A stretch of DNA of 64,000 nucleotides from Utricularia gibba (taxonomy: Eukaryota; Streptophyta; Magnoliopsida; Lamiales; Lentibulariaceae): the NCBI GenBank assembly GCA_002189035.1, contig CM007991.1:1550001-1614000 (forward strand). The letters are read 5' to 3'. The notes beneath the pieces were generated by a model. That model searched no databases. It saw only the letters and a list, made by a program, of their open reading frames with translations, and was not told the origin of the DNA. Shown piece by piece: positions 36,192 to 49,158 of the stretch (its first letter is position 1; every line of letters starts with the position of its first letter). The translations under genes were made by a program, and so were the position numbers.

Positions 36192-36260
36192 CAGGGAATG
36201 ACACCAGAGAAGGCATATACTGTGGACTCTTCACCTACCCTTCTTTTCCTGTTGGTAGGA

Positions 36261-36268
36261 GGATATGC
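36261..36268. promoter_or_regulatory. P1BS site (GGATATGC)
   Basis: Second match to GNATATNC, 77 bp from the first, in the shared upstream region of the two MIR399 copies. Confidence 0.65.
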
Positions 36269-36518
36269 TGTGTTTTACACCATGAAACCTCGTTTTTTCG
36301 CTTTCCCTAGCGACTCCTGACATCCGATTCCTCACATGGGATATCCAATTTAACAGAAGATGAACTCTGTTACGATCTGATGAGATGCCTAATTGCTGAC
36401 TGATCATGTGTTTTCTTTTTCATTTTGCTGCGTGATGCGCAGTCGTAGTTCAAGAAGGTTACAGTCGGTTTCTTTGAATTTCCAACGTGCTCGAGTTGCC
36501 TCATCGGCATAAGATTTT

Positions 36519-36526
36519 GGATATGC
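36519..36526. promoter_or_regulatory. P1BS site (GGATATGC), mid-spacer
   Basis: Third match to GNATATNC, near the midpoint between the two hairpins. Two telobox-like AAACCCTAA words follow at 36652 and 36682. Confidence 0.6.
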
Positions 36527-36890
36527 CATGAGTCACCAAAGTGAGGAGGTATATGCTGGGAACTATCCTTGAGGAAGAATCTGCTTTCGAGCTGTAAGAT
36601 TCAGTCTGCATGTAGGCTTTCCATGCATCACAACTTACGTGCACAATCACCAAACCCTAAACCCAAAACATAGAGATTGAAAAACCCTAAATATTGGCTT
36701 GCCATGCATCATTACCTGGCCTTGTTAAAAAATACAGGATTTACAGGTTCACTAGGATAGTGTGTAATGTGTGTATGTATGCCTATGAATGTGTAAGTGG
36801 GATGGGAGCTTCAGATCTGCAGTGGAGTAAGGGAAGAAGTATGTGAAAAATGAGAGTTGATCAATTGAGAGTATGGATATGAGCATATAA

Positions 36891-36898
36891 GAATATGC
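36891..36898. promoter_or_regulatory. P1BS site (GAATATGC), proximal to plus-strand MIR399
   Basis: Fourth match to GNATATNC, ~25 bp upstream of the plus-strand TATA box. Confidence 0.7.
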
Positions 36899-36922
36899 GG
36901 GGAGAAGAAGCAGAAAGCACTC

Positions 36923-36929
36923 TATTTAA
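36923..36929 (+). promoter_or_regulatory. TATA box of plus-strand MIR399
   Basis: TATTTAA within CTCTATTTAAAC. It predicts a start near 36955, about 55 bases before the hairpin base. Confidence 0.55.
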
Positions 36930-37010
36930 ACGCAATGGCAGCCATTTTTCTTTCTGTGGAGCAACACACAAGCATTACATCTGCAGGGAGTTCTGACAAA
37001 GGAGAAGAAG

Positions 37011-37123
37011 GTACGAGTGCATCATGGGGCAAATACTCCATTGGCAGGAGCTGAATTTCAGCTTGCATCAGCCTGGTTCCAGCGACCCTGCCAAAGGAGA
37101 TTTGCCCCACAATGCAGATGTAC
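37011..37123 (+). ncRNA. MIR399: MIR399 precursor hairpin (plus-strand copy)
   Basis: The 5' arm 37011-37048 (GTACGAGTGCATCATGGGGC, then AAATACTCCATTGGCAGG) pairs with the 3' arm 37087-37123 over ~36 bp with a few mismatches and one bulged A. The mature miR399 is on the 3' arm at 37089-37109, beginning TGCCAAAGGAGATTTGCC and ending CCA, like the UUUGCCC-type members of the family. The star strand is near 37026-37046. The variant differs from the minus-strand copy at the centre (GATTTGCC versus GAATTGCC), so the two loci make distinct isoforms. It shares its upstream region with the other copy. Expected target is PHO2/UBC24 mRNA; none is in this window. Confidence 0.92.
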
Positions 37124-37466
37124 TTGCGAACAACGCACGATGGCACCCTCGAGTGGAGTGTTCAACATTCATGTTTTTCTAAGTGCATCTTTGAGGAACA
37201 AGGAGGATAGTGTAAGTCTTGGCATAACTGATCAATCTTTTTCATAACATGGGACAGGGAAAAGGCATACCATGTAGAATGCATAGATGGAAGCCGAAGG
37301 CAGTACCATCACCGACCACTCAGTTGGCCTGGGCTGGAGCAATCAGTAATTTACAAATTTGCTGTCCTGTGTTTTTACAGAAGGTTACAGGCTGTTCTGA
37401 AAGCTGACTTTCAGGTTCGCCGCCATCAATCAGTACATGGAACAAGGAACTGGAATTGGAACACAT
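37124..37466. other. Spacer between MIR399 and RINGv gene
   Basis: Presumably the primary miRNA transcript tail and the 3'UTR of the RINGv gene. Nothing else was recognised. Confidence 0.4.
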
Positions 37467-38299
37467 TCATACAGAGAGCACGTTCATATGGACAAACCAT
37501 GGAAGGACAAATGCAATGGTAAGGCAGAGAGTGAGCAACCAACATAGCAGTTTGTCATTGAAGAATCTTCTTGATGAAGATGATAAATTTGAACCAAGAT
37601 CAGCTGATATCATGATCTCCACAGCTCTGTTTTCTAAGACAACACTCGTCGCAATTTCACCACATATCTCACACGATCTGAAATATCAAGTTGAAGAAAA
37701 TCACTATATCTGAATCCTAAACTCAAGATAGCAAAGAAACAGCGCATAACACCTGTTCAGCCAGTATCCATCAAAACAGAAAAGAAATGCTAACAAATTA
37801 CTGCATAGTGAAAACTTCAGAACCAGTTACCAAGGCCACATTGAATAAAAAGAAAGATCACTCGAATATTACAACAAGATACCAATTGCAATTGTACAGC
37901 ACAACTCAGAAACTATGGAATGTTAACTTCCGTCAATATGCAAAACTTGCTTAATTTACTCTGTTTTTGAACTAGAAAACAAACCACGAGAAAGAATGAA
38001 TACCTGTTTCCCTTTACCCTGAACCAGGACTCAGCACAGTGGGGATGCGCAACTCCGAGTTCTCCTTTACAACCACACCCCAATTCAATCAAATCATTCC
38101 CAATTTTGCCAATCTCCTGCCCACCCAGTTGACAAATTCTACAAATCCTCTGATCCTCACACTCGTTAACTTCAATGTTGCAAGATGGAACTTGTTCATC
38201 TCCCTCACTTGTACCAACGTGCTTCTCCTCCCCAATTTCGGCCGGATTTTCTCCGGCAGGGGCTAGTCCGGGAGCAGCTTCGCCGGGCCTTGGATACAT
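37467..38299 (-). CDS. Membrane-anchored RINGv (MARCH-like) E3 ubiquitin ligase
   Basis: Two exons on the minus strand, 38299-38004 and 37677-37467, giving 507 nt and 168 aa with intact frame. The RINGv (RING-CH) zinc finger fits C4HC3 spacing exactly: C53 and C56 (CRIC), C75 and C77 (CGC), H85, C88 (HPHC), C101 and C104 (CEIC). The conserved AESWFRVKGNRSCEICG spans the splice junction. A single hydrophobic helix (LLCWLLTLCLTIAFVLPWFV) near residues 143-163 anchors the protein, so it is tail-anchored with a cytosolic RING. Members transfer ubiquitin to membrane or secretory-pathway substrates. The N-terminal 50 residues are acidic and unconserved. The start is the first ATG in frame with the domain; an in-frame stop lies shortly upstream. 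Confidence 0.88.
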
Positions 38300-39023
38300 G
38301 AAATGTGCCCCAAGATCAGATCTTTTTCATGGAAAAAGGGCTTTCTTCCTCCTTCACATCGATTAACGGTTCTTCCTTCAGTTGACCTGCAACTAACACT
38401 CACATACTCACACTAACACCATCTTCTTCGTACGCTACCATCTCTGGTTTGTGGCCTGCGCCTGCAAATTTTGTGTTTTTCTTATCATAAACGTACTTTT
38501 GAAGAATTACTACTAATTAATTATTTTAATTAAATCAGTACTAATTAATCATCTTAACAAATCTATCAGTTTTTTTTTTTTTTGAGAATAACTAAATAAA
38601 TAAATACATAAAATTATCCACGTTATCTTCGTGTACTGCTGGTGGAAGAACACTGAACCCTATTTCACAGGTTTCTTCCCTTCCAATCGTTTCATCAATG
38701 GCGTGAGGGAAAAGGCAGGTGAGCGTAATCCCATTCACTTTAAATCTTCCAATTCCATGGCTGTAGAGCGCATTGGTGCAATGTTGCGAAAGTTGTGGTT
38801 TTCTGTGAAATTTGCTTCTTTCGTTATGATATTTCAATTCTTGTGAGTATGTGCTGATTCCTTAGATGGTGGAAGTGAGTTCTAGTTCTTCGTTTTACAA
38901 ACCAGGAGGAATTTACTGTTTTTTTGGAACTCAGGTACGCCGTTTTGGTGTTAGGAAACCGGAGAAAACGCTATTGCTTCATCATTTTCTTGACGTTGGG
39001 TGTTCCCGTTTTTGCTATCGCAA
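38300..39023. other. Divergent promoter region of RINGv and TIC56 genes
   Basis: 0.7 kb between two gene starts, with an AT-rich centre (38500-38620) including a T-run. Short open frames here are not conserved. Confidence 0.45.
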
Positions 39024-41458
39024 ATGGCGTCTCTCAATTTCAACCCTTTCAACGAAAACTGGTTCAGTAGGCCAAATAGAGTGCCCTTTCAGCCTATCAA
39101 TCTCATCCATTCCTTCCTTCAACCCCGCTCTCAAACCCCTAATTTTGCCTCCATTTCCAATCTGTTTTCGAGAAAACCGAAATCTAAGAATGGTAAGGAG
39201 CCTGGTAAGTATTCCAAAATGCTCGATCAGTTCTTCTGGGAGGTGGAGAACTTTCCAGATTACCGGGATTCCCCTGAAGTTGAGAAGATTTTGAATGATC
39301 ACCCATTTATTGAGAAAAAGGAAAACCCGACACAGGAAGAGGTTGAGGAGAACAACCAATGGTGGGACGCGGTATTGGCCGACCCGGTGACCAAGTTCAT
39401 GCTACGGGCTGAGGAAATTGCTGATCAAATTAATGAGCAGGAACTTCAAGAGAACTCCGTTCCCTATAGGAAGGAAGATAAGAAATTATGGCAGGTACTT
39501 GTTTCTTTTCTGTGATCCTTTAGTTGAGAATTGAATTTTGTTGCTTGAGTTTATCGCCCACATTCTCTTTGTATTGTTTGTGAAGGCTATACCAAATGTT
39601 ATTGGATTGGATGGAAGACCAATGCCGAGAAAAGCAATAAAAACTAGAGAGGAGTCAGATAATAAGTTTTGGGATTTTGCTAGGCAGTTCTTTTTCGGGC
39701 TCTGGGGATTCAGACAGAGGCCTTACCCACCTGGCCGACCGATTGATGTCACACAGGCTATCGGTTACAAGAAACTCGAGAAGCGGTATTATGACTGTAA
39801 GATTACATTGCTATCTCACTGATCAGTGTATTTATTGCATAAAGCTGTCTTAGAAATGATCCAGTTTCATTTTTGGCACCGGGTGTTTTTCCAAATTTCA
39901 TTTTATATGTCTTCTAAAGATGAATGTAATATCAATTTTTTGATTTCAGAGTACAGCAATGGGTGGGAAAGTGCATTTGTATCTTTTCTGAAAGCACTCT
40001 ATTTTAAACTGCTGTCTCTTATGTTGCTCCATTTTATCGCAATTTCAGCGCATAACGCTGGAAAAGTGCTTGTTTTTTAACATCTTCTCTTTGAGCAATT
40101 TATGGAAGGCTGTTAGTTTCAGTTTCAAAACAACAGTTCTTTACGCAATCATTACAATTTAACTGGTGAATCCTATATTTTGTTAATGATGTTCAGTTTA
40201 TGGAGTCCGTTTTAGATATCTGAACCTGGAGGCTTGCATTTTTGTGGCCTCTATTCCTTGTCTTGTTGGATTGCTTCATGGATTAGAGACTTCACAATCT
40301 CTTCTCCATCCTAGTTATCATGAGAAGCGGAGGATTTTTCTACAAGGATCGACTGGGTCGAACCAGGGGTCCGATGGAACTGATACAACTCAAAACAGCT
40401 TGGGGTGCCGGGATAATTGACAAGCATACTTTCGTCTGGGGCGAAGATCTGGACGAATGGGCACCTATAGGGATGATTTATGGCATGGAGCGTGCAATCG
40501 CCACGTGGGATGGTTAGTGTTTAGTATTGGAAAACATGTCCTGTTCTCCACTGCTTCTGATGGTTTATGAGCTTTCGTTTTTTGTTCAAGTAAAAGTTCG
40601 TACATGCTTAAGGCTCAGTGCAGAGAAATGAAACTTGCAGTTAGGTTGGGTGCCGCTGCAACAGCTTTTCTTCATAAACTTCAAAAGGGTATCCCACCCT
40701 GGGTTCCTTTAAAGGGTTTTGAGGAGAAAACTTATAAGCAGCTTCAAGACGAGGCATACGAAAGCAAGCGGCGTGATTTAGCCGTGTTGGAGGCAAACAA
40801 CGGCGTTTGGCCTGGCGTTTCCATCCCGAGTCATGCACTGTTTCTCTGGGCGGGCGGCTCGGAGTTAACAACTCTCCTGGAAGAAGGTGATCATATGCCC
40901 AACATGTTCATCCCAAAAGACCTCAGGTTCTACAAATCATATATCCTCATTGCATTGCCCTTTTTGGTACTTCAAAATGTGATACTAGTCTTGTTCTTTT
41001 CTTTATGCAATAGGCTTCAGTTGATCAAGGCAATACCAGGTCTGAGACCATGGGAAGTTCTTAGCGTTGAGCAGGCAATGGATGAGATCACATATGGTGG
41101 AGAATGGTACCGTGAGCCACTCGGCTCGTACTCAACCGGACCGCCATACGTCACCGAGTGGAACAAAGATTTTATGGTCCGCACCTATTTGCAATCTACG
41201 AATTACGTCATCTTCTTCTTCAATTTGACTAACATCACTTATTACATTTGGCAGAGACTGTTTAAAGTCTTCCATGACCTTAGCGTGGAAACATATCAGA
41301 AGCTCGAGAAAACGATTCCGGGGTTCGCCACCGTGATGGAAAAAGTACAGCAAGATAACCTTGATAGGAATGCCCGGAAAAAGGCAAAGAGGGCGGAGAC
41401 CGTGGCAGCGCGTTGGAAACAACTCCCCTCCTCGGCCCAGGAGAGCAAGGAAGAGTAA
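39024..41458 (+). CDS. TIC56: Chloroplast TIC56 (inner-envelope translocon component)
   Basis: Four exons: 39024-39494, 39586-39796, 40315-40512 and 40641-41458, giving 1698 nt and 565 aa with intact frame. The N-terminus (MASLNFNPFNENWFSRPNRV) is Ser/Asn/Arg-rich, as a transit peptide should be. A GYF-like domain lies at about residues 230-285 (GGFFYKDRLGRTRGPMELIQ, FVWGEDLDEWAPIGMIYGME). The C-terminal part has LHKLQKGIPPWVPLKGFEEK, EITYGGEWYREPLGSYSTGP and a hydrophobic stretch (ILIALPFLVLQNVILVLFF). This is the plant TIC56 protein found in the 1-MDa complex with TIC20, TIC100 and TIC214, and implicated in plastid protein import and plastid ribosome assembly. All introns are GT-AG. Confidence 0.95.
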
Positions 41459-42682
41459 ACTAGGGACAAGTGTTTTTTGGGAAGAGTTATCTGCAAACAG
41501 GGAAATGTGGATAAATGTGAAAACTGAATCCATATTCTCATCTGCTGCATTTATGATGGATTCTGGACAAAGGTAGTTCCTTTAAAAGGGGGTGTGAAAA
41601 ATTATGATCAATCCTTCCCAGCGAGGAATTCGAAAACGTGTCTCTTATGTTGACTTCAATGAGCTGTGGGGAGGAAAGTGAACTGATTCTGATCTGAGTT
41701 TCTTGCAATGGCGACAAAAAAAGTTCCACCTCCAAGCAGCGGAAAAAAGCTCCTCTGTTTTCTTCCCCAGCAGATTTGAGAAGGGTTACTTTGATTTTCT
41801 GCAACTGCTGCTGCATCGAAATGTGTGTTCTTGAGAACTGAACTTTGACTGGTTGAGAGGAAGGGGGAGGAGGAAGGAAGCAGGAGACGACCACGACAAA
41901 AATCGGCAAACACAGACTGGAATGAGCTGGCGATAAACGACGTCGGATTATCTGTGGCGTGGCGGTGCATTGGGCCTCTGTCTTTGCTGGCCTTTTCTTG
42001 TCAATGCCACCCCTTTCTTTGGCCCACTCCATCCTGTAAAAGCTTTTTACTAAATACATTAATAATGATATAATTAATTACTTTCTGCCCGGCAACCAGA
42101 TAAGGCATAATATAATAAGATTTTCCTGTTTTTTGTTGCAACAAAATATATAATTTTTTCTTACATGTAATAAGTTTTACCTTTTGATTCCATTATAAAT
42201 CGCATTTAATGATGATTCTTGTCATAAAAGAACACCCATCTCCACTTAAAAAAAATCTTAATTTTATTGTAAAAAAACATAAATAATTAATTAGCATGAT
42301 CAGTATTATTAATACGGAATCTAAATTGTCCAAGGGCAGGTGAGAGACAGCGCACACCATTAATCGGCGGTAGTTGTTAGTAATTAGGGAGAAGTATGGG
42401 GGTATTTGTGGAACATACTGACAAGAGAAATAAAGAAGACGAAGAAGAAAGGGCTGTAATCACATGGGTGCTGTTAAATATATGGGGTCCTGCTCCACTC
42501 ATGGCTAGCTGCTCCTTCTGCTTCGTCTTCCCTCTCTCTCTCTCTCTCTCTTCCTCTCTCCATCTCTCTGTCTTGTCTTCTGATTTCTGTTGCCGACAAT
42601 TGTGACCGCTGAACCACAAGGAGGGTCGCCGAGGAATTTTTGGGAGAGGTTTTTGTTTTAGGAACGAACACGTTTTTGCGCC
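41459..42682. other. Spacer and 5' leader of the GSK3 gene
   Basis: The first part is TIC56 3'UTR. Bases 42050-42340 are AT-rich. Bases 42400-42682 are pyrimidine-rich and probably the GSK3 leader, including a CT repeat. Minus-strand open frames at 41540-42060 have no recognisable similarity and were not called. Confidence 0.45.
42532..42551 (+). repeat. (CT)n microsatellite in the presumed 5'UTR of the BIN2-like gene
   Basis: Uninterrupted CT run about 130 bp before the start codon. CT-rich leaders are common in plant 5'UTRs. Confidence 0.85.
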
Positions 42683-45050
<2,368 letters not shown>

Positions 45051-45935
45051 GCAAAAGGCCTAAGCCTGAAGACTCTTTTTCGAATCAAGGGCATGTTTGG
45101 TTCTTGGATTTTGTGAGTATTTTGAAATCTTAGACCCAAACATGCCGTGTTATGCTCCCCCGCAAGTATATAGTTGTTTCCTGCTGCTCCTCTGTTGTTT
45201 CTGTTCACGGAGAATGGATGATCGAAAAGTGTGCATAGGCCTAAAAAAGAGCCACCTGTTTACTTACCTATGTTCCATTCGGATCCTGCACTCGTATCGT
45301 GTTCAGGTATGAGTGAATGCTAGTTTCACAATTCACTCGTGTAATATTATCCTATTGGTGTGTTGAATCCCCGCTTGATGCTATTCTTTGTTGCCTCCCT
45401 TTTTCTCCGTGGTAATGATAACTTGCGAAGGATTCCGCAGTTCCCCATGTATTCCAACTCTCTTGATAAATGGAAGGGTGATGCATGAAATGATGTTGCG
45501 GCACTAGCAGCTACATTAACCAGTCAGGAAGAAGATTCTCATCAAGCTGAGATAAGTATTGGTAATGGTCCTCATTGATGCAACCCAAATGAGGCATGTT
45601 TGTGTTGATCCATACCTGAGGTTCCTTGGAAAGGGGGGATACATGTTCCAGGTGAGGTGACGTGGGCGTCGATGAACCACACAAATTTGCGATCTGCACA
45701 AATTGGCAGGTTCCAACAAGTAGTACTAATTTCGTGTTACCTCGGGACAGGGAACAGCTGGTTAGTTCAGTTCAATGAACCCACGCTACGAAGACAAGAG
45801 TGGAACGCAGGCCGATGTAGGAAAACTCACGAGATTTTGATCCCTGCTCCCCGCACAACTTGTATATTACACCTAGGTCCTCAAATCAAACGCCAATATA
45901 AAACAACCGAAGATTCCCTTTCCTACGTTTCGAAA
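45051..45935. other. Spacer: BIN2-like 3'UTR and DOG1-like promoter
   Basis: 0.9 kb. An ACGTG core (GTGACGTGGG) at 45657-45666, ~270 bp upstream of the DOG1-like start, could be an ABRE or G-box-like site, but this is weak evidence. No other feature. Confidence 0.35.
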
Positions 45936-46724
45936 ATGGCGGTTGAGGGGGGCAAGGTTGGAGAATGTGCGTACCAGGCGTGGATGCGTCTCCAGGAGCA
46001 AGAGCTCTCGGAGTTGAACCGAGCATTGACACTCAAATCCAGCGGCGGCGCAACTGACGCCCAGCTGAGCCTCTTGATCGAGAAGATTCTCGATAACTTC
46101 GAGGATTACATACAAAAGCGGAGCGTGATGGTGCGGCAAGACGTGTCCCCTTACTTCGCGCCGCCGTGGTGCTCGTCTCTGGAGCGATCGGTGCTATGGA
46201 TCGGGGGATGCCGGCCGACGTCTTACATCCGTCTGATCTATGCCATCTGCGGAATCGAGATCGAGTCACAAATTTCCATGGCTCTCCAGGGGGCGGAAAT
46301 TGAGAATTTAGGGGCAATTTCGCGCGCGCAAATTGTGGCGGTGGATCAATTGCAAATTAACACGGTTAGAGAGGAGAGGAAGCTGTCGACGAGGCTGGCG
46401 AGCCTCCAGGAGGAAGTTCTCGACAATCCGTTGGTGGCGATAGCGCTTCAATCCCGCCGCTGCGGTTGCGGCTGCAGCGGGAGTTCCTCGTCCCAGGGTC
46501 ACGGATTGGAGCAGGCGCTTGAGAAACACGGACTCGCGATGGCGACGATCCTAGGCGAGGCAGATCGGTTGCGAATAGATACAGTGAAGGAGATCGTACG
46601 GATTCTCAGTCCGTCCCAGGCGGTCGAGTTTTTAGCGGCGGGGAAGAAGCTCCGGCTCTGCCTCCAGGAGTGGGGGTACGGAAAGGATATCGAACGCGCT
46701 AGGGAATCAGGTAACGGAAACTAG
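45936..46724 (+). CDS. DOG1-domain protein (DELAY OF GERMINATION 1-like)
   Basis: Single exon, 262 aa. The DOG1 domain is recognised from the opening [20 protein letters not shown], the segment [23 protein letters not shown], split as APPWCSSLE and WIGGCRPT, the later [20 protein letters not shown], and the closing [20 protein letters not shown]. The domain is shared by DOG1, DOG1-likes and TGA bZIP factors; this protein has no bZIP. DOG1 itself binds heme and AHG1/AHG3 phosphatases in seed dormancy; the role of this paralogue is not known. A short Cys-rich insert, RRCGCGCSG, followed by SSSSQG, sits between helices. The ATG at 45936 was chosen because the conserved domain begins a few residues later and upstream sequence is not conserved. 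Confidence 0.88.
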   Translation: MAVEGGKVGECAYQAWMRLQEQELSELNRALTLKSSGGATDAQLSLLIEKILDNFEDYIQKRSVMVRQDVSPYFAPPWCSSLERSVLWIGGCRPTSYIRLIYAICGIEIESQISMALQGAEIENLGAISRAQIVAVDQLQINTVREERKLSTRLASLQEEVLDNPLVAIALQSRRCGCGCSGSSSSQGHGLEQALEKHGLAMATILGEADRLRIDTVKEIVRILSPSQAVEFLAAGKKLRLCLQEWGYGKDIERARESGNGN

Positions 46725-47428
46725 AAAACGTCGTCGTATCGCACATAACTCTATGTATCTATGTATCTATGTATCTATGTATCTATGTATCTATGTTCAT
46801 TTTGTCCGATACGATAGATGGCAATAATAGTCAGGCTTTTATTTATTATTTATTAATCGTAGCCCTAGCTAGCCACGATCCCTTCCTTCCTACTTGCGTG
46901 GGTTTGCAATGAATATCTGCATGGTTTGAGGGAGTCGTGGCAACAACTCTCAATAATCACAATGATTTAGAAATTCTATAATACATATCTTATAAAATTA
47001 ATCAATTTTTAATGTTAATTTTTTATTTTAATTTATAAAATATAAAATAAGAAGGGTCGGATTTGGGAATCACATATACGCGGATCATAGTTGAAACGTG
47101 CAGGCATCCACACTCATCACCTTGACCCTTCGTTCTTTTGAACTTCTCCAATTCCAGACTGACACGTGTACACAGGCACGTGTTTCTATTCCCATCCGAA
47201 ATTATAGTAATTAATAATGGTGTTATTTTGTCAACACTTTTAATTTTCGAAATTTTTTTGAAAGTGAGGGTATAAAATGATTAATTGAATTTTTTATTTT
47301 TAATAATATAAAATATATATTTGCTTTTATTTTCTTGAGTGGGAGCGCACCTCATCTTCCTTTCAAAAGGCAAGAGATTGGTTGATTTCTGAGACGGAAG
47401 AGAAAGGGGGAGACTTTCTTCAGTTTGG
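46725..47428. other. Spacer upstream of the DUF4228 gene
   Basis: Starts with the octamer repeat listed next; 46960-47060 and 47200-47330 are AT-rich. Contains CACGTG at 47178-47183 (GCACGTGT) and ACACGTGT at 47162-47169, two G-box-type sites ~250 bp upstream of the DUF4228 start. Confidence 0.45.
46751..46796 (+). repeat. Octamer microsatellite (ATCTATGT)n
   Basis: About 5.7 perfect copies of an 8-bp unit 26 bp after the DOG1-like stop codon, probably in its 3'UTR. Likely polymorphic. Confidence 0.9.
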
Positions 47429-47877
47429 ATGGAGGCGTTGAAGGATTTGGTCAGATGCGTCGTCTCTTGCATTCTTCCCTTCGGCGTCCTGGACGTCGTC
47501 AGAATAGTTCACCCTAACGGCCGTGTCGAGGAGATCACCGGCGACGTCACGGCGGGGGAGATCATGGAGCTCCACCCCAAGCACGTCCTCAAGAGGCTCG
47601 ATTCATCGTCCTTGGAAAAGGATGATCGCTCCAGAGTCTCCGTTACTCCCCCGATTCTGTTCTGAAACGGGGCAGGTTTTATTTCCTCATCCCGGTGACG
47701 CCGCAGTCTGAGAAAGCGCCGCGAAAGAGATGTCGGGGAGAAAATAGAGGCGGATCGGATCCTTCGATCATCCCCGACTCCACTTGGAAATCGGGACCGC
47801 CGACCGAACGGAGGCGCCGCTCTGGACGCGAGTGGCGGCCGCAACTGGAAGCCATCAGCGAGTCCCCTGCGTTGTAA
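47429..47877 (+). CDS. DUF4228/PADRE-domain protein, one frameshift
   Basis: One exon of 449 nt (149 aa once one base is added). The domain reads VVRIVHPNGRVEEITGDVTA, GEIMELHPKHVLKRLDSS and, in the next frame, DSVLKRGRFYFLIPVTPQSE, followed by a basic tail (APRKRCRGE; ERRRRSGREWRPQLE). This is the plant PADRE (DUF4228) family: small proteins often induced by pathogens and abiotic stress, with an unknown biochemical role. Many members begin MGNC and are myristoylated; this one begins MEALKDLVRCVVSC and is not. The frame breaks at CCCCC 47648-47652: six C would join PP to DSVLKRG. This is the same type of loss as in four other genes here. A pair of G-box-like ACGTGT sites lies ~250 bp upstream, consistent with stress regulation. 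Confidence 0.82.
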
Positions 47878-49158
47878 AAATCCTGCTTTCTCGGTTGTCT
47901 GCGGAAATATTTTGTGAATGGAAAAAAAAAATCAATTATTATTATTTTTTTATATTTCACACATTAAATTAAAAAATTAATATAAAAATATTCATTTTTA
48001 TCACAAAAAAAAAAAACACAATAAAAAAAGACATCTGTTCTAGTGGAATACCTTGATACACGTATACATTGTTGAAACTCCCCATATGTTAATCATATAG
48101 AAATTACAATTTCCTAATCCAGAGTCCAGACTGTCAGTCAATCATCAATATGTACGGGCATATTATTTTATAATATCCAATACTTTCATGATACCATCTT
48201 TTGTGTTTCCATATTATATAAGTATTTTAATTATAAACTTCATCATATCATTTTTAATATATCATAATTCACATAAAACACATAAGATTTTTGAGAAACT
48301 AATTATATCCAATGCTATTATTTTCTCATAAATAAAAAGTATTTAATCATAAATAATAAACATTACGCGTAAATTAAATATTTAAAATTCAGTAGTTGGA
48401 TTTAAATGATATTTTTCTACTCTACATGCCATTTTTTAAATGGGTATTATAATAATGATTGAAAAAGATTTATTATATTATTAGTAAATAACAATAATTC
48501 AATATTATTCTTCAAATATCTTATTTTACATTCTAAAAAAATTCGAATTGTGGTTGGATGTTAAAGATAATCTGAATTTAGAAAAATAAATTGATAATTT
48601 TATTACCAATATCACATTATTTTATTGGCTTTTGGATTTATGAGAAAAAACCCAATTTGATATTATTGTCACCATTATAGAAAAACCTTTAAATCAATCA
48701 TCAATAATGAGTCATTATTGATTGAGACGCTTTATTTTCTTATTTTTTTAATAATTATGGAAATTGATTATAATGGTTGAACCATATCCTTTTTTGAATT
48801 CAATACAATTTAGTGATGAATTTAATAATTTTTTTATTATATTTTTATTTATTTTTAAAAATAATTAAATTCTTTATCTAATTAGACTCTATTTTGTACA
48901 ATTTATTTGGAATGAATTTTCAAAAAAATTAGGAAAAATTATAAATTAAGGTTTTTTAGATTTTTAGAAATAATAAGTGCCTTGGTAATAATAACATTTA
49001 TTAATATATTTGAATTGAACTCAATATAACATAACCCCCTCAAACATGATTTTTTAACTGCATTGGTGAAACCAAGTTATTACAGTGTTCCCTTTCGCCA
49101 TGAACTTCCTCCATCTTATTGCATTCTCTAGGCTTCAGCAGTGGAGATTGCTCTGCTC
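47878..49158. other. 1.3-kb AT-rich spacer
   Basis: Very AT-rich from 47930 to 49030, with A- and T-runs. No terminal repeats, coding region or RNA gene could be supported. Confidence 0.5.

Noticed and set aside
35776-36234. 152-aa minus-strand open frame
   Set aside because: It overlaps the MIR399 hairpin, its TATA box and a P1BS site; the protein has no recognisable domain. The hairpin explains the conserved words.
41538-42059. Minus-strand frames of 104 and 173 aa after TIC56
   Set aside because: No family similarity, overlapping frames on the same strand, and no peptide-hormone motif such as a CLE end could be found.
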